DNA from: Hyphomicrobiales bacterium
GTDB lineage: Bacteria; Pseudomonadota; Alphaproteobacteria; Rhizobiales; Rhizobiaceae
Assembly: GCA_900469625.1 (NCBI GenBank)
Contig: UBXV01000027.1
Coordinates: forward strand, 62,001 to 126,000
Direction of reading: 5' to 3'
Length of the DNA: 64,000 bases
In this document: in pieces, positions 1 through 8,506 of the stretch
Layout of the letters: each line of letters opens with the position of its first letter
Position numbering within the stretch: the stretch's first letter is position 1
The notes under the pieces: generated by a model
Database searches by the model: none
What the model was told of the DNA's origin: nothing
Seen by the model: the letters and a program-made list of their open reading frames with translations, nothing else
Position numbers and translations under genes: made by a program

Positions 1-1186
1 CCGCGACGCCTTCGCCGCGTGAATGACCGACGGTGGTCACGACCGCCGACCGGGCAGCCGCCGTCATCGGCTTTTCGAAGCTGGCATCGAAGGCCGGAAC
101 CTTGGCGCCGTGGCCGAGCGTGAGTGCCGCAAGCGCGAGACCTGCCGGAAACTGTGCCTCGATGCTGTGACCGACCACGCCGCCATAGGCGCGCACCGGC
201 GCACCGGCAAGCCTTGTCTGCAGGAAGGCCTTCTCGCTGCCGACGAGGTCATGCAGCCCCGAGGTGCCGGAAAAGACCACCGTCTGTGCCGGATCGAGCG
301 TCTCGGCCGGTTTTGCAAGGTCTGCAAGGCGCGCTTCGAGCTTGCCGTCGGCGCGGCTGCCGCGGTCGCTGCCGATCGCGTCGATCGTCGCGTAGATGCG
401 TGCGCCACGGGCCTCGGCGTATTCGCGCGATTCCAGCACCAGGAAGGCGCCGACCGATCCGGGGATCATGCCGCCGCCGTTTTCACGGCTGCGCGACCAG
501 ATCGGGTGCCAGTCGCCGGTCGCCTGGCCCTGGATCGCCTCGATCATCAGCATGATGTCCAGACGCTCGGCCGAGAACGCACCGCCGACCAACGTATGCG
601 TCGACTGCCCGGCCTTGATCCGGAAGAAGGCCGTTTCGATCGCGGAAATGCCGGCCGCCTCTTCGCCCATGAAGGTGCGCGACGATCCCGTCACCTTGTG
701 GACGATCGAGATATTGCCGGCGAGAAGATTGGAGAGCTGGGCCAGGAACAGCGTCGGACGCAGTTCGGTCGTCAGCTTCTCGTTGAGCAACTGCTCACGG
801 TCGTTGCGCTTCAGCGCCTCGTCGACGATCAGCGAATCGACATTGATGTCGCGCTCGCCACCGCCGGCAGCCACGATCATATCCATGCTGCCGCAGGCGT
901 CGAGATTGTCCTTGAGGCCGGCATCGTCGAGCGCGAGCCCGGCGGCGAACACGCCGAGGCGCTGCCAGTTTTCCATCTGGCGCTGGTCGCCACGCTTGGC
1001 GATCTGCTGCGACCAGTCGATTTCCGGCAGCGGATGCACGGGATAGGGCTTGAACTTTTCCGTCTCGACGCGTGCCGCCGGCGTCTCGGCCGCGCTCAAA
1101 AGCGCGATATGCGGCTCGACGCCGACCCCAAGGCTCGTGACGATACCGACGCCGGTGATCACCACGTCGTTTGCGGATTTGCTCAT
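1..1186 (-). CDS. fabF2XL: FabF2XL, KAS-like subunit (3' end outside window)
   Basis: Ketosynthase-fold protein of the cluster that makes the very-long-chain 27-OH fatty acid of rhizobial lipid A on AcpXL. It starts at the ATG ending at 1184, two bases after the fabZXL stop, and runs off the window's left edge; about 395 residues are visible. The thiolase-fold pattern of FabF is clear, but at the nucleophile position FabF's Cys is Glu (FMGEEAAGISAI), and the first catalytic His (NAHGTST) is Ser (VVFSGTSG). The second His survives in GGVVGHSIEAQF. This resembles chain-length factors of type II polyketide synthases, which also lack the active Cys. I infer a non-catalytic partner of FabF1XL. Identity is assigned from synteny (acpXL-fabZXL-fabF2XL) and sequence character. 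Confidence 0.85.
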   Translation of the reverse strand, partial: MSKSANDVVITGVGIVTSLGVGVEPHIALLSAAETPAARVETEKFKPYPVHPLPEIDWSQQIAKRGDQRQMENWQRLGVFAAGLALDDAGLKDNLDACGSMDMIVAAGGGERDINVDSLIVDEALKRNDREQLLNEKLTTELRPTLFLAQLSNLLAGNISIVHKVTGSSRTFMGEEAAGISAIETAFFRIKAGQSTHTLVGGAFSAERLDIMLMIEAIQGQATGDWHPIWSRSRENGGGMIPGSVGAFLVLESREYAEARGARIYATIDAIGSDRGSRADGKLEARLADLAKPAETLDPAQTVVFSGTSGLHDLVGSEKAFLQTRLAGAPVRAYGGVVGHSIEAQFPAGLALAALTLGHGAKVPAFDASFEKPMTAAARSAVVTTVGHSRGEGVA

Positions 1187-1188
1187 CT

Positions 1189-1674
1189 TCACTTCTCCGA
1201 AGCGGCGTTTGCCGCAATTGCCGCCATCAGGCCAACCTCGACGGCGCGCTTGCGCACGATATCGCCGAGCGGCACCTGATCGAACGGCATCGTCCTGAGT
1301 TTCAACTGTGCGTCACAGACCTTCTTGCCCGCCGACGTGATCTTCGCCTTGGTCACGGCAAAGCCGGAACCGTCATGCTCGAGGAAGGCTTCGATATCGA
1401 GTTCGGCCGAGGGCTCGACGAAGGTCCGCATCTTGGCACCATCCACCGACATCAAAAACGGCATCGCTGCGAAATCGGTCGCCGCCAGCACGAGAAATCC
1501 CGAAGCCTGCGCCATCGTCTCGATCAAAAGCACGCCCGGCACCAGCGGATAGCCTGGAAAGTGGCCCTCGAATACCGGGCTCTTTTCGGGAACGACGGAA
1601 CGCGCCGTCAGCCGGCCAGCCGAAAGATCGACCGTTTCGACACGATCGATCATCTGGAAATATTCAAGGAGCAT
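1189..1674 (-). CDS. fabZXL: FabZXL, 3-hydroxyacyl-ACP dehydratase of the acpXL cluster
   Basis: 161-residue hot-dog-fold dehydratase, the usual FabZ size, expected to dehydrate 3-hydroxyacyl-AcpXL intermediates during synthesis of the very-long-chain lipid A acyl group. The catalytic pair is visible: His38 in EGHFPGYPLVPG and Glu52 in LLIETMAQ, 14 residues apart as in E. coli FabZ. It sits between acpXL (115 bp upstream) and fabF2XL (2 bp downstream), so it is probably cotranscribed. The 'XL' assignment rests on this neighbourhood, since the sequence alone does not separate it from housekeeping FabZ. Confidence 0.9.
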   Translation of the reverse strand: MLLEYFQMIDRVETVDLSAGRLTARSVVPEKSPVFEGHFPGYPLVPGVLLIETMAQASGFLVLAATDFAAMPFLMSVDGAKMRTFVEPSAELDIEAFLEHDGSGFAVTKAKITSAGKKVCDAQLKLRTMPFDQVPLGDIVRKRAVEVGLMAAIAANAASEK

Positions 1675-1789
1675 GGAGGCTCACCCCGTTGGTTTCGGGC
1701 TCAAGTAAAAACGCCAATGCCGCCTGTCAAGCGCAGGGCGCGACCGGCGGCATTGGAAATCGAGTGAAAAGGCTTGAACCTTGGCCCGA

Positions 1790-2074
1790 TCAGGCCTTGG
1801 CAGCCCGCAGCTCGTCGATCTTGGCGCAGAGGTTCTTCAGCACGAAGTACTCTTCGGTCGAAACCTTGCCTTCGTTGACTTCCTGCGTCCACTGTTCCAG
1901 CGGAATCTTGATGCCGAATTCCTTGTCGATCGCAAAGACGATGTCGAGGAAGTCCAGGCTGTCGATGCCCAGATCGTCGATTGTGTGGCTTTCCGGCGTA
2001 ATCGTCTCGCGATCGATCTCGCTCGTTTCCGCGATGATGTCGGCAACCTTGTCGAATGTAGCAGTCACGCGCAT
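1790..2074 (-). CDS. acpXL: AcpXL, acyl carrier protein for very-long-chain fatty acids
   Basis: 94-residue acidic acyl carrier protein. The 4'-phosphopantetheine attachment site is Ser39 in [15 protein letters not shown]. It is slightly longer than housekeeping AcpP (about 78 residues), as expected for AcpXL, which carries the C28 hydroxy-acyl chain transferred to lipid A by LpxXL. It is the first gene of the visible minus-strand cluster, with a 104 bp upstream gap after the hemN stop that must hold its promoter. The fabZXL and fabF2XL genes downstream support the specialised role. Confidence 0.93.
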   Translation of the reverse strand: MRVTATFDKVADIIAETSEIDRETITPESHTIDDLGIDSLDFLDIVFAIDKEFGIKIPLEQWTQEVNEGKVSTEEYFVLKNLCAKIDELRAAKA

Positions 2075-2178
2075 ACCTCTTTATTATTTTATTCCGAGTC
2101 TCGGCGATCCTATAGGTAAATGCGCCGCAAAAGCCAATGGCCTTGATCGCAACCTTGGCGTTTTGAAATGCGGTGTTG

Positions 2179-3525
2179 CTAAACAGCGACCGAATGGCGG
2201 CCCCGGCCGCTCTGCAGGTGGGCGTCGAAAACCGCCGCCACCGACCGGGCAAAGGGCCGCCCGCGCGCGGTCAGCCGGAAGATGCCGTCCTCGATCGTCG
2301 TCAATCCGTCCACATCCCTGGCACGAAAGAGCTTTGCCTCCTCGATGACGGCGCCGCCACCTGGAAATTCGCCGGCGACCTCGGCAAAGGAGAATGAGAA
2401 ATCGCACATGATCGAGGCGATGACCCGCGCCCGCAGCCGATCGTCCGGTGTCAGCCGGTAGCCGCGTATGGCGGCGAGACCCGTCTGCTCGACCTGGCGC
2501 AGATATTCGCCGGTTGCCGGCATGTTCTGGACATAACCTTGACGAAACTGGCCGATCGACGAAGCGCCGAGGCCGATCAGGGTTTCGGCGCTGTCGGTGG
2601 TGTAGCCTTGAAAATTCCGGCGCAGGCGCCCTTCCCGGCTGGCAATCGCAAGGCTGTCATCGGGCTTGGCGAAATGGTCGATGCCAACCGCCTCATATCC
2701 GGCGGCGACAAGCATCTCGGCAGCCCGGCTCATCTGGTCGAAGCGCTCGACGATGCCCGGCAGGCTTTCATCCGGTATCATCGACTGGTGCTTCTTCATC
2801 CAGGGCACATGCGCATAGCCGAAGAGCGCGACACGGTCGGGGGCAAGCGACGTCACCGCGTCGATCGTTGCCTCCAGCGACGGCAGGCTCTGGTACGGCA
2901 GGCCGTAAAGCACGTCGCAATTGACCGAGCGCACGCCGCGTGCACGCGACGCCTCGATCGCGTCGCGCGTCTGCTCAAAGGTCTGGATGCGGTTGATCGC
3001 CTTCTGAACAACGGAGTCGAAGTCCTGGACGCCGAAACTCGCCCGCGTCATGCCGATCGCCGCCAGCGCGTCGTGGCGCGCCTCGTCGAGATCGTTCGGA
3101 TCCATTTCGACGCTGATCTCGCAATCACCAGAAAACGCGAAATGGCGGGCGAACGCCTGCTTGAGCGCGATCAGGTCGTCCGGCCGGAGCAAGGTCGGGG
3201 ATCCGCCGCCCAGATGCAGCGCCGTGACCTTCGCCTCGCCGTTCACCCGCCCGCCGATAGCCGCAATCTCACGGTGCAAACCGTTCAGATAGGTCGCCAC
3301 GGGCTCATAGCGCAGCGTCTGCTTTGTGTGACAGGCGCAGAACCAGCAGAGCCGGTCGCAATAGGGAACATGGGCATAAATCGACAGCGCCTCGCCCGGC
3401 TCGATTGCCGAAAGCCAGGTCTCATATTCGCTGCAGCCAACCGCTTCGGAAAAATGCGGCGCGGTCGGATAGCTGGTATAGCGCGGCACCGGCTTTGCGT
3501 TCTTCAGGATCAGGTCGTCGTCCAT
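2179..3525 (-). CDS. hemN: HemN, oxygen-independent coproporphyrinogen III oxidase
   Basis: Radical-SAM enzyme that converts coproporphyrinogen III to protoporphyrinogen IX under low oxygen. The 448-residue length fits the family. The cluster motif is C56-x3-C60-x2-C63, with an extra C65 typical of true HemN. The start is the ATG of MDDDLILK, which has GGAG eight bases upstream; a longer frame adds 22 unlikely residues. A perfect Fnr/FixK box lies about 60 bp upstream of the start codon, and an Fnr-type regulator gene is divergent. Microaerobic induction is therefore likely. Confidence 0.95.
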   Translation of the reverse strand: MDDDLILKNAKPVPRYTSYPTAPHFSEAVGCSEYETWLSAIEPGEALSIYAHVPYCDRLCWFCACHTKQTLRYEPVATYLNGLHREIAAIGGRVNGEAKVTALHLGGGSPTLLRPDDLIALKQAFARHFAFSGDCEISVEMDPNDLDEARHDALAAIGMTRASFGVQDFDSVVQKAINRIQTFEQTRDAIEASRARGVRSVNCDVLYGLPYQSLPSLEATIDAVTSLAPDRVALFGYAHVPWMKKHQSMIPDESLPGIVERFDQMSRAAEMLVAAGYEAVGIDHFAKPDDSLAIASREGRLRRNFQGYTTDSAETLIGLGASSIGQFRQGYVQNMPATGEYLRQVEQTGLAAIRGYRLTPDDRLRARVIASIMCDFSFSFAEVAGEFPGGGAVIEEAKLFRARDVDGLTTIEDGIFRLTARGRPFARSVAAVFDAHLQSGRGRHSVAV

Positions 3526-3577
3526 CGATTTCTCCGTCTGGTTGACAACGGCATAGGACGCGGAGCGACGGGCGGCT

Positions 3578-3591
3578 TTGATTTTGATCAA
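3578..3591. promoter_or_regulatory. Fnr/FixK box (anaerobox)
   Basis: TTGAT-TTTG-ATCAA, an exact match to the TTGAT-N4-ATCAA Fnr/FixK consensus, lies between hemN and the divergent fnr-type gene. Its centre is about 60 bp upstream of the hemN ATG and 156 bp upstream of the regulator start. Placement favours activation of hemN; autoregulation is also possible. Confidence 0.85.
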
Positions 3592-3740
3592 GTTGCCGAA
3601 TTAACACGTTAAATTTGACAATCCGCAATTTCGCATGAGACATTGTTTCGCGCCTCCGGAATTAGCAGCTGTCAACTCTTGATTTAACCGCCCTCATCCT
3701 CTTTGGTCCTCCCAACAGACCCGATGCAGGGAAGAAAGAT

Positions 3741-4478
3741 TTGCAGATCGTGACCGAACAACGCCGCAAGGATATCCACAATTCGGACATTCCATCCGTA
3801 TGCGCTGCCTGCGAGGCGCGCCACGGCGGCGTTTGCGGCACGCTGAGTGCCGATCAGCTTCTTGACCTCAGCCGGCATTCCACCCGGCGCCGGATCGAGC
3901 CCGGCCGCGAGGTCGTCGGACAGGGCGAAATGACCGACAGCTACGCCAACATCATCTCGGGCGTCGTCAAGCTGAGCAAGGTGCTGTCCGACGGGCGCCA
4001 GCAGATCGTCGGCCTGCAGTTCGCGCCGGATTTCATGGGCCGCCCCTTCACCCGCGAAAGCGCACTGACCGCGGAAGCGGCGATCGACACCGACATCTGT
4101 TCGTTCCCGCGCAACGTCATGGAGCGGCTCGTGACAGAGGCGCCGGGGCTTGAGCATCGCCTGCACGAGCAGGCCCTGAAGGAACTGGATGAAGCGCGCG
4201 ACTGGATGCTGACGCTCGGCCGCAAGACCGCTCAGGAAAAGGTGGCGAGCTTCCTCTATATCATCGCCACCCATATCGATCCGGAAAACGGCACGGCGAC
4301 CGCCTTCGACCTGCCGTTGTCGCGCGCCGACATCGCCGACTATCTCGGCCTGACGATCGAGACGGTCAGCCGGCAGATCACCAAGCTGCGCAAGGACAAC
4401 GTCATCCGCATCGAAAACAGCCGGCATGTGACCGTTCCGAGCATGGACCGGCTGATGCATGTGGCCGGGATCGACTGA
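3741..4478 (+). CDS. fnrN: Fnr/FnrN-type oxygen-sensing transcription factor
   Basis: 245-residue Crp/Fnr-family regulator. Four cysteines suitable for an oxygen-labile [4Fe-4S] cluster are present: C21, C24 and C32 at the N-terminus and C120 in the effector domain, which separates it from FixK, which lacks them. A cyclic-nucleotide-fold domain (about 40-160) is followed by a helix-turn-helix with ADIADYLGLTIETVSRQ, carrying the E-x2-SR pattern that recognises TTGAT half-sites. The start is a TTG at 3741, 6 bp after an AGGGAAG ribosome site; a GTG at 3750 is possible. It is divergent from hemN, its probable target. Confidence 0.9.
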   Translation: MQIVTEQRRKDIHNSDIPSVCAACEARHGGVCGTLSADQLLDLSRHSTRRRIEPGREVVGQGEMTDSYANIISGVVKLSKVLSDGRQQIVGLQFAPDFMGRPFTRESALTAEAAIDTDICSFPRNVMERLVTEAPGLEHRLHEQALKELDEARDWMLTLGRKTAQEKVASFLYIIATHIDPENGTATAFDLPLSRADIADYLGLTIETVSRQITKLRKDNVIRIENSRHVTVPSMDRLMHVAGID

Positions 4479-4482
4479 AGCA

Positions 4483-4560
4483 TTTCCAGGAAAAGTGCGA
4501 AGCGGTTTTTCGTCCGGAAATGCGCAAACACGTTTCCGGAAAAGTGCGAAGCGGTTTTCC
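4483..4560. repeat. Two copies of a short rhizobial intergenic repeat
   Basis: A motif reading GGAAAAGTGCGAAGCGGTTTT occurs twice in direct orientation (about 4484-4510 and 4533-4560), separated by a spacer. It fills most of the 123 bp gap after the fnr-type gene. Short elements with this core are common between genes in rhizobial chromosomes; no function is assigned. Confidence 0.75.
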
Positions 4561-4601
4561 TCCCAAGGTGCTGGGACGGAATCGGCGGCGCTCTGCCGCG
4601 C

Positions 4602-5030
4602 TCAGTGCGTGATCACGATCCGCGTGTTGCTGAGGCCATGCTCGCGGGCAAGCGCAAAAAACTCCGCCGCATTGTTGGGGTGCAGCCGGACGCAGCCATG
4701 CGAGGCGGGCCGGCCCAGCCGCTTGACGTCATAGGTCGCGTGTACGGCATAGCCGCCATTGAAGAAAACCGCGTAAGGCATTGGCGCATTGTCATATTTT
4801 CGCGAGCGATGATTTCGCGAAAGCCACTTCGCCTTCCAGCTTCCCTTGGGGGTGACGTAACCCTTGCGGGCGGTGGAAACCTTCCACCGATACATCACCA
4901 CGCCGTTTTCTTTCACGACCATGGTCTGGGACGACAGGCTGATATTGGCAACGAGATTGGCAGCGCTCAGCGGCTGCGCGGGAAACTGCATCAATGCGGC
5001 CATCAGCACAGTCACGAATACATGTCGCAT
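4602..5030 (-). CDS. L,D-transpeptidase (YkuD family), exported
   Basis: 142-residue periplasmic protein with an N-terminal signal peptide (about 1-23) and a YkuD catalytic domain. The catalytic motif is complete: His97, His111 and nucleophile Cys113 in RPASHGCVRLHP. Such enzymes form 3-3 cross-links in peptidoglycan or attach proteins to it. It is a minimal version with no LysM or other targeting domain. It appears monocistronic: the nearest gene in the same direction is cobD, 180 bp upstream, with no sign of coupling. Confidence 0.92.
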   Translation of the reverse strand: MRHVFVTVLMAALMQFPAQPLSAANLVANISLSSQTMVVKENGVVMYRWKVSTARKGYVTPKGSWKAKWLSRNHRSRKYDNAPMPYAVFFNGGYAVHATYDVKRLGRPASHGCVRLHPNNAAEFFALAREHGLSNTRIVITH

Positions 5031-5209
5031 GCTTCACTCTCCGCATGCGCGCCCTGTCGGGCGCACACCGCTGCATCAGGTGGAACCAAACGTCAGCAGA
5101 GAATAGCCGTCCCGTAATGCTACAAGTTTAATACACATGGAAAGCAAAGTCTTAACGCCATTATCAACTTGTCGTGGATCGACGGTCTCAGACGATCAAT
5201 TCATGGCGA

Positions 5210-6184
5210 TCAGATCATGGCGATCAAAGCAACCATCAAGGTCATCGCCGAACAGGCACCATAAAAGACAGAAACGCCGGCATCGATGTCTTCACGTGTC
5301 GCCACGGAGCGACCCGGGCCGTTGATCATCGGCTCGCTCACCTTGACGCCGCCATAGATGCGCGGGCCTGCAAGCTGCAGGTCGAGCGCACCGGCCATGG
5401 CAGCCTCCGGCCAGCCGGAGTTTGGAGAGCGGTGCAGGCCATGGTCACGCAACGCCACCGCAAGTGCATCGGCAGCCGCCGGCCGGCCCCGTCGGAAAAA
5501 CGCACCCGCCGCGATCAACAGGATCGACAGCCGTGCCGCCGGCAGGTTGGCGACATCGTCGAGCCTTGCCGATGCCCAGCCGAAATGGAGATATCGCGGC
5601 GATTTGTGGCCGATCATCGAATCGGCGGTGTTCAGCATCTTGTAGGCGAAAAGCCCGGGAAGACCGGCGACCGCATACCAGAAGGCGGGCGCAACCACGC
5701 CGTCGGAAAAATTCTCGGCAAGGCTTTCGATTGCCGCCCGGCAGACGGCGGGCGCATCGAGCGTCTTCGGATCGCGCCCGACGATCATCGACACGGCAGC
5801 ACGGCCGCCATCCAGCCCGTCCCGACGCAAACCGTCCGCAACGCGCAGGACATGATCGCCGAGGCTTTTTTGCGCCAGGAACACCGCGACGACGACGATC
5901 TCCAGCAGGTAACCGATGAGGCCGAGGAGGCCGAACGCCTTGTGCAGGATCGCGCCCGCAGCGACGCTTGCGAGCAGCAGCAAGCCGATCGTCAGCGCGC
6001 CGCGAAGCTTCAAGGTCAAGGGTTTCAGCGCCTCGTGCCGGTTGAGGGCGCCATCGAAGGCGGCGATCGCCTTGCCGAAATAAACGACCGGATGCGTCAG
6101 GCGCGACCAGAGCCAGTCCGGGTCGCCGACGAGACGGTCGAGCAGCAGCGCGGCGACGAGAATGAGAAGGATTTCGCTCGACAC
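5210..6184 (-). CDS. cobD: CobD (CbiB), adenosylcobinamide-phosphate synthase
   Basis: 324-residue polytopic membrane protein that attaches the aminopropanol arm to adenosylcobyric acid. The N-terminus contains the family pattern LLLDRLVGDPDWLWSRLTHPVVYFG, split here across a membrane helix and loop. The start is GTG at 6184, one base after the cobC stop. An in-frame ATG farther upstream would overlap cobC by 80 bp and add a non-homologous arginine-rich stretch, so it was rejected. It is the last gene of the cobE-A-B-C-D run. Confidence 0.92.
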   Translation of the reverse strand: MSSEILLILVAALLLDRLVGDPDWLWSRLTHPVVYFGKAIAAFDGALNRHEALKPLTLKLRGALTIGLLLLASVAAGAILHKAFGLLGLIGYLLEIVVVAVFLAQKSLGDHVLRVADGLRRDGLDGGRAAVSMIVGRDPKTLDAPAVCRAAIESLAENFSDGVVAPAFWYAVAGLPGLFAYKMLNTADSMIGHKSPRYLHFGWASARLDDVANLPAARLSILLIAAGAFFRRGRPAAADALAVALRDHGLHRSPNSGWPEAAMAGALDLQLAGPRIYGGVKVSEPMINGPGRSVATREDIDAGVSVFYGACSAMTLMVALIAMI

Positions 6185-6185
6185 G

Positions 6186-7205
6186 TCAAATGGCCCCGGA
6201 AGGTCGCATCGCCACAGACCGCAACGCTTCCGCCAGCCGAAGGTCGCCATCGGCATCGGGCGCAAGCCCGATCCTCAGCCAGCGGGGGGCGTAGTCGAAT
6301 TTGCGCGTCAGGATCCGCGCCTCGCAGAGCTGGCGATGAAGCGCGCCGGCTTCCGCATGCTCGACCAGCACGAACAGGCCGGTTCCGCCGATGCGCTTCA
6401 AGCCGGCATGGTCGAGCACCGCATCGAGGCCCGCGCGCCGCTCCAGGATGCCGGCCGCAATCGCGCCGGTGTCGCCCGCCATCAGGGCGGTGGAGATCAC
6501 CAGCGCCGGCCCGGACACCGCCCAGGGACCGAGCCATTCGCGAAACCCATCGAGCACGGCATCGTTTGCCACCACGAACCCGAGGCGCAGGCCGGCAAGA
6601 CCAAAGAATTTTCCGAAGGAACGGAAGACGATGAGGTTGTCGTTTTCACCCACACGGCCGGCCACGCTCAACTCAGGCTGCAGGTCGCCGAAAGCCTCGT
6701 CGACGACGAGCACGCCGCCGTTTGCCTTCATCAGAGCGGCGATCTCAAGGATGTGCCCCGGCGCAAAGGCCCGGCCGGTCGGATTGTTGGGATTGACCAG
6801 CACGGCAAGGCCGTGGTCGGGCGTAAGGTCTTCTGCGCGCTCGACCTGGTCGACGGCAAAGCCTGCCGCCAGGAGCACGCGCGTGTATTCGCCGTAGGTC
6901 GGCCCGAAGACCGCGACGCGGCGCCCAGCCTCAACCAGCCGGGGCAACAGCTGGATCACCGACTGGGTGCCGGGAACAGGCAACGGCTGGACGCCGTTGG
7001 TTGCGTAGTGGCTGGCGGCGGCTTCCCGCGCGCGATCGACCGTCAGCCTGTCGGGCAGCCTGTGCCAGGCCTGCTGCGGCACGTCAGGCAGCGTTGCCGG
7101 ACGCGGATTGATGCCGGTCGAAAGATCGAGCCACTCCTCGAAGCGGCCGCCGAAGCGTGCGGCGGCTTCGGTGATGCCGCCGCCATGCACGATCGGCGCG
7201 CTCAT
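6186..7205 (-). CDS. cobC: CobC, threonine-phosphate decarboxylase-like aminotransferase
   Basis: 339-residue fold-type I PLP enzyme supplying the (R)-1-amino-2-propanol (phosphate) arm of cobalamin. The PLP-binding Lys lies in VFRSFGKFFGLAGLR and the substrate-binding Asn in LVNPNNPTGR. The start ATG overlaps the cobB stop by four bases (ATGA), and cobD begins one base after its stop, so translation of cobB-cobC-cobD is coupled. The length and motifs are normal for CobC/CobD-type decarboxylases. Confidence 0.93.
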   Translation of the reverse strand: MSAPIVHGGGITEAAARFGGRFEEWLDLSTGINPRPATLPDVPQQAWHRLPDRLTVDRAREAAASHYATNGVQPLPVPGTQSVIQLLPRLVEAGRRVAVFGPTYGEYTRVLLAAGFAVDQVERAEDLTPDHGLAVLVNPNNPTGRAFAPGHILEIAALMKANGGVLVVDEAFGDLQPELSVAGRVGENDNLIVFRSFGKFFGLAGLRLGFVVANDAVLDGFREWLGPWAVSGPALVISTALMAGDTGAIAAGILERRAGLDAVLDHAGLKRIGGTGLFVLVEHAEAGALHRQLCEARILTRKFDYAPRWLRIGLAPDADGDLRLAEALRSVAMRPSGAI

Positions 7206-8506
7206 GCGTTACTCGCGATGTCGATCAGATGCATGAACGAGCCGGCGACATTGCCCCGCTTCAGGCCCGCTTGCCCGAGATCGACGCTCGCCGCATCGCT
7301 GACGGAAAACAGCCGATCGGCCGCACCTTCGGAAACGATGGTCGCGTAGTGGAATTCGTGCGCGGTCATGGGTCCATCGAAGAACGTGGTGTCGACAGGC
7401 ACGACGCGGCGGTAGCCGAGGTGCCGCCTGCGTTCGGCAAAACTGGTGGTGAGCGGCAGCAGGCCGAGCATGTCGTAACGCGCGCCATCGGCCGCGACAA
7501 GCCCCTCGCCGAGCACCATGTAACCACCGCACTCGCCGAAGATCCGCGCACCGCGCTGCGCGGCCGCGCCCATGCCCGACCGGAACGAGCCGGCCGCCTG
7601 CAGCCGGCCGGCATGCAGCTCGGGATAGCCACCCGGAAGGTAGACGGCATCGGCTGCCGCATCCGGCGCCTCGTCGGCGAGTGGCGAAAAGAAGGAAATC
7701 TCCGCCCCGCCACCGCGCCAGCCGGCCAGCAGATGCTCGTAGCAGAAGGCAAAGGCCACATCGCGCGCGACCGAGATACGCTGGCCGAACGGTTTGAACC
7801 TGGCGACCTCGGGTCCTGCCCGCTCGCCGTTTGAGAGCGTCGCGGCTGCGCGGATGCCGTCGAGATCGCAACTCGCCTCGACCCGGTCTGCGGCATCGTC
7901 GACGAAGGTATCGAGCGCGCCATGCTCTCCGGCCTGGACCAGGCCGAGGTGTCGCTCGGGCAGCTTCAGGGCGCTATCGTGCCGCAGCACGCCGAAGACA
8001 GGCATGCCGACCCGGCTCAGCGCATCCCGCAGCATCATCTCGTGGCGGTCGCTGCCGACCTTGTTGAGAATGACGCCGGCAACGTGGATATCCCCCCTGT
8101 GATCGGCATAGCCGCGCACAAGGGCCGCCACCGAATGCGACATGCGGGCGCAATCCACCACTAGGATGACGGCGAGATCGAGCGCGGCCGCAAGGTCGGC
8201 CGGCGTACCGGTTCCGTCGGCAGCGCCGTCGTGCAGCCCCATCATGGCTTCCACGACCAGAATGCGTCCGTCGGCGACGGCGTGGACCGCGTTGGCCGCA
8301 AGCAGTGCCGGCCGCATCGCCCAGGGGTCGTAGTTGAGGCACGGCTCGCCGCTTGCAAACGTATGGAACGCCGGATCGATATAGTCGGGGCCGGCCTTGC
8401 CCGGTGCGATCGCCATGCCGCGCCGGCGCATGGCGCGCATCAACCCGAGTGTCACCGTGGTCTTGCCGGAGCCCGATGCGGGCGCGGCGATCAGCAAGCC
8501 GCTCAT
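7202..8506 (-). CDS. cobB: CobB, hydrogenobyrinic acid a,c-diamide synthase
   Basis: 434-residue glutamine-dependent amidotransferase that amidates the a and c side chains of hydrogenobyrinic acid before cobalt insertion. The N-terminal ATPase domain has the P-loop ASGSGKTTVTLG and the motif APGKAGPDYIDPAFH. The C-terminal glutaminase domain carries the nucleophile Cys in GECGGYMVLGEG. The ATG overlaps the cobA stop by four bases. A longer in-frame extension over cobA is arginine-rich and was rejected. Confidence 0.94.
   Translation of the reverse strand: MSGLLIAAPASGSGKTTVTLGLMRAMRRRGMAIAPGKAGPDYIDPAFHTFASGEPCLNYDPWAMRPALLAANAVHAVADGRILVVEAMMGLHDGAADGTGTPADLAAALDLAVILVVDCARMSHSVAALVRGYADHRGDIHVAGVILNKVGSDRHEMMLRDALSRVGMPVFGVLRHDSALKLPERHLGLVQAGEHGALDTFVDDAADRVEASCDLDGIRAAATLSNGERAGPEVARFKPFGQRISVARDVAFAFCYEHLLAGWRGGGAEISFFSPLADEAPDAAADAVYLPGGYPELHAGRLQAAGSFRSGMGAAAQRGARIFGECGGYMVLGEGLVAADGARYDMLGLLPLTTSFAERRRHLGYRRVVPVDTTFFDGPMTAHEFHYATIVSEGAADRLFSVSDAASVDLGQAGLKRGNVAGSFMHLIDIASNA

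Noticed and set aside
23-1279. A 418-codon open frame on the plus strand opposite fabF2XL and fabZXL
   Set aside because: It is Arg/His-rich with no recognisable domain and is the antisense shadow of two genes with clear catalytic motifs and translational coupling.
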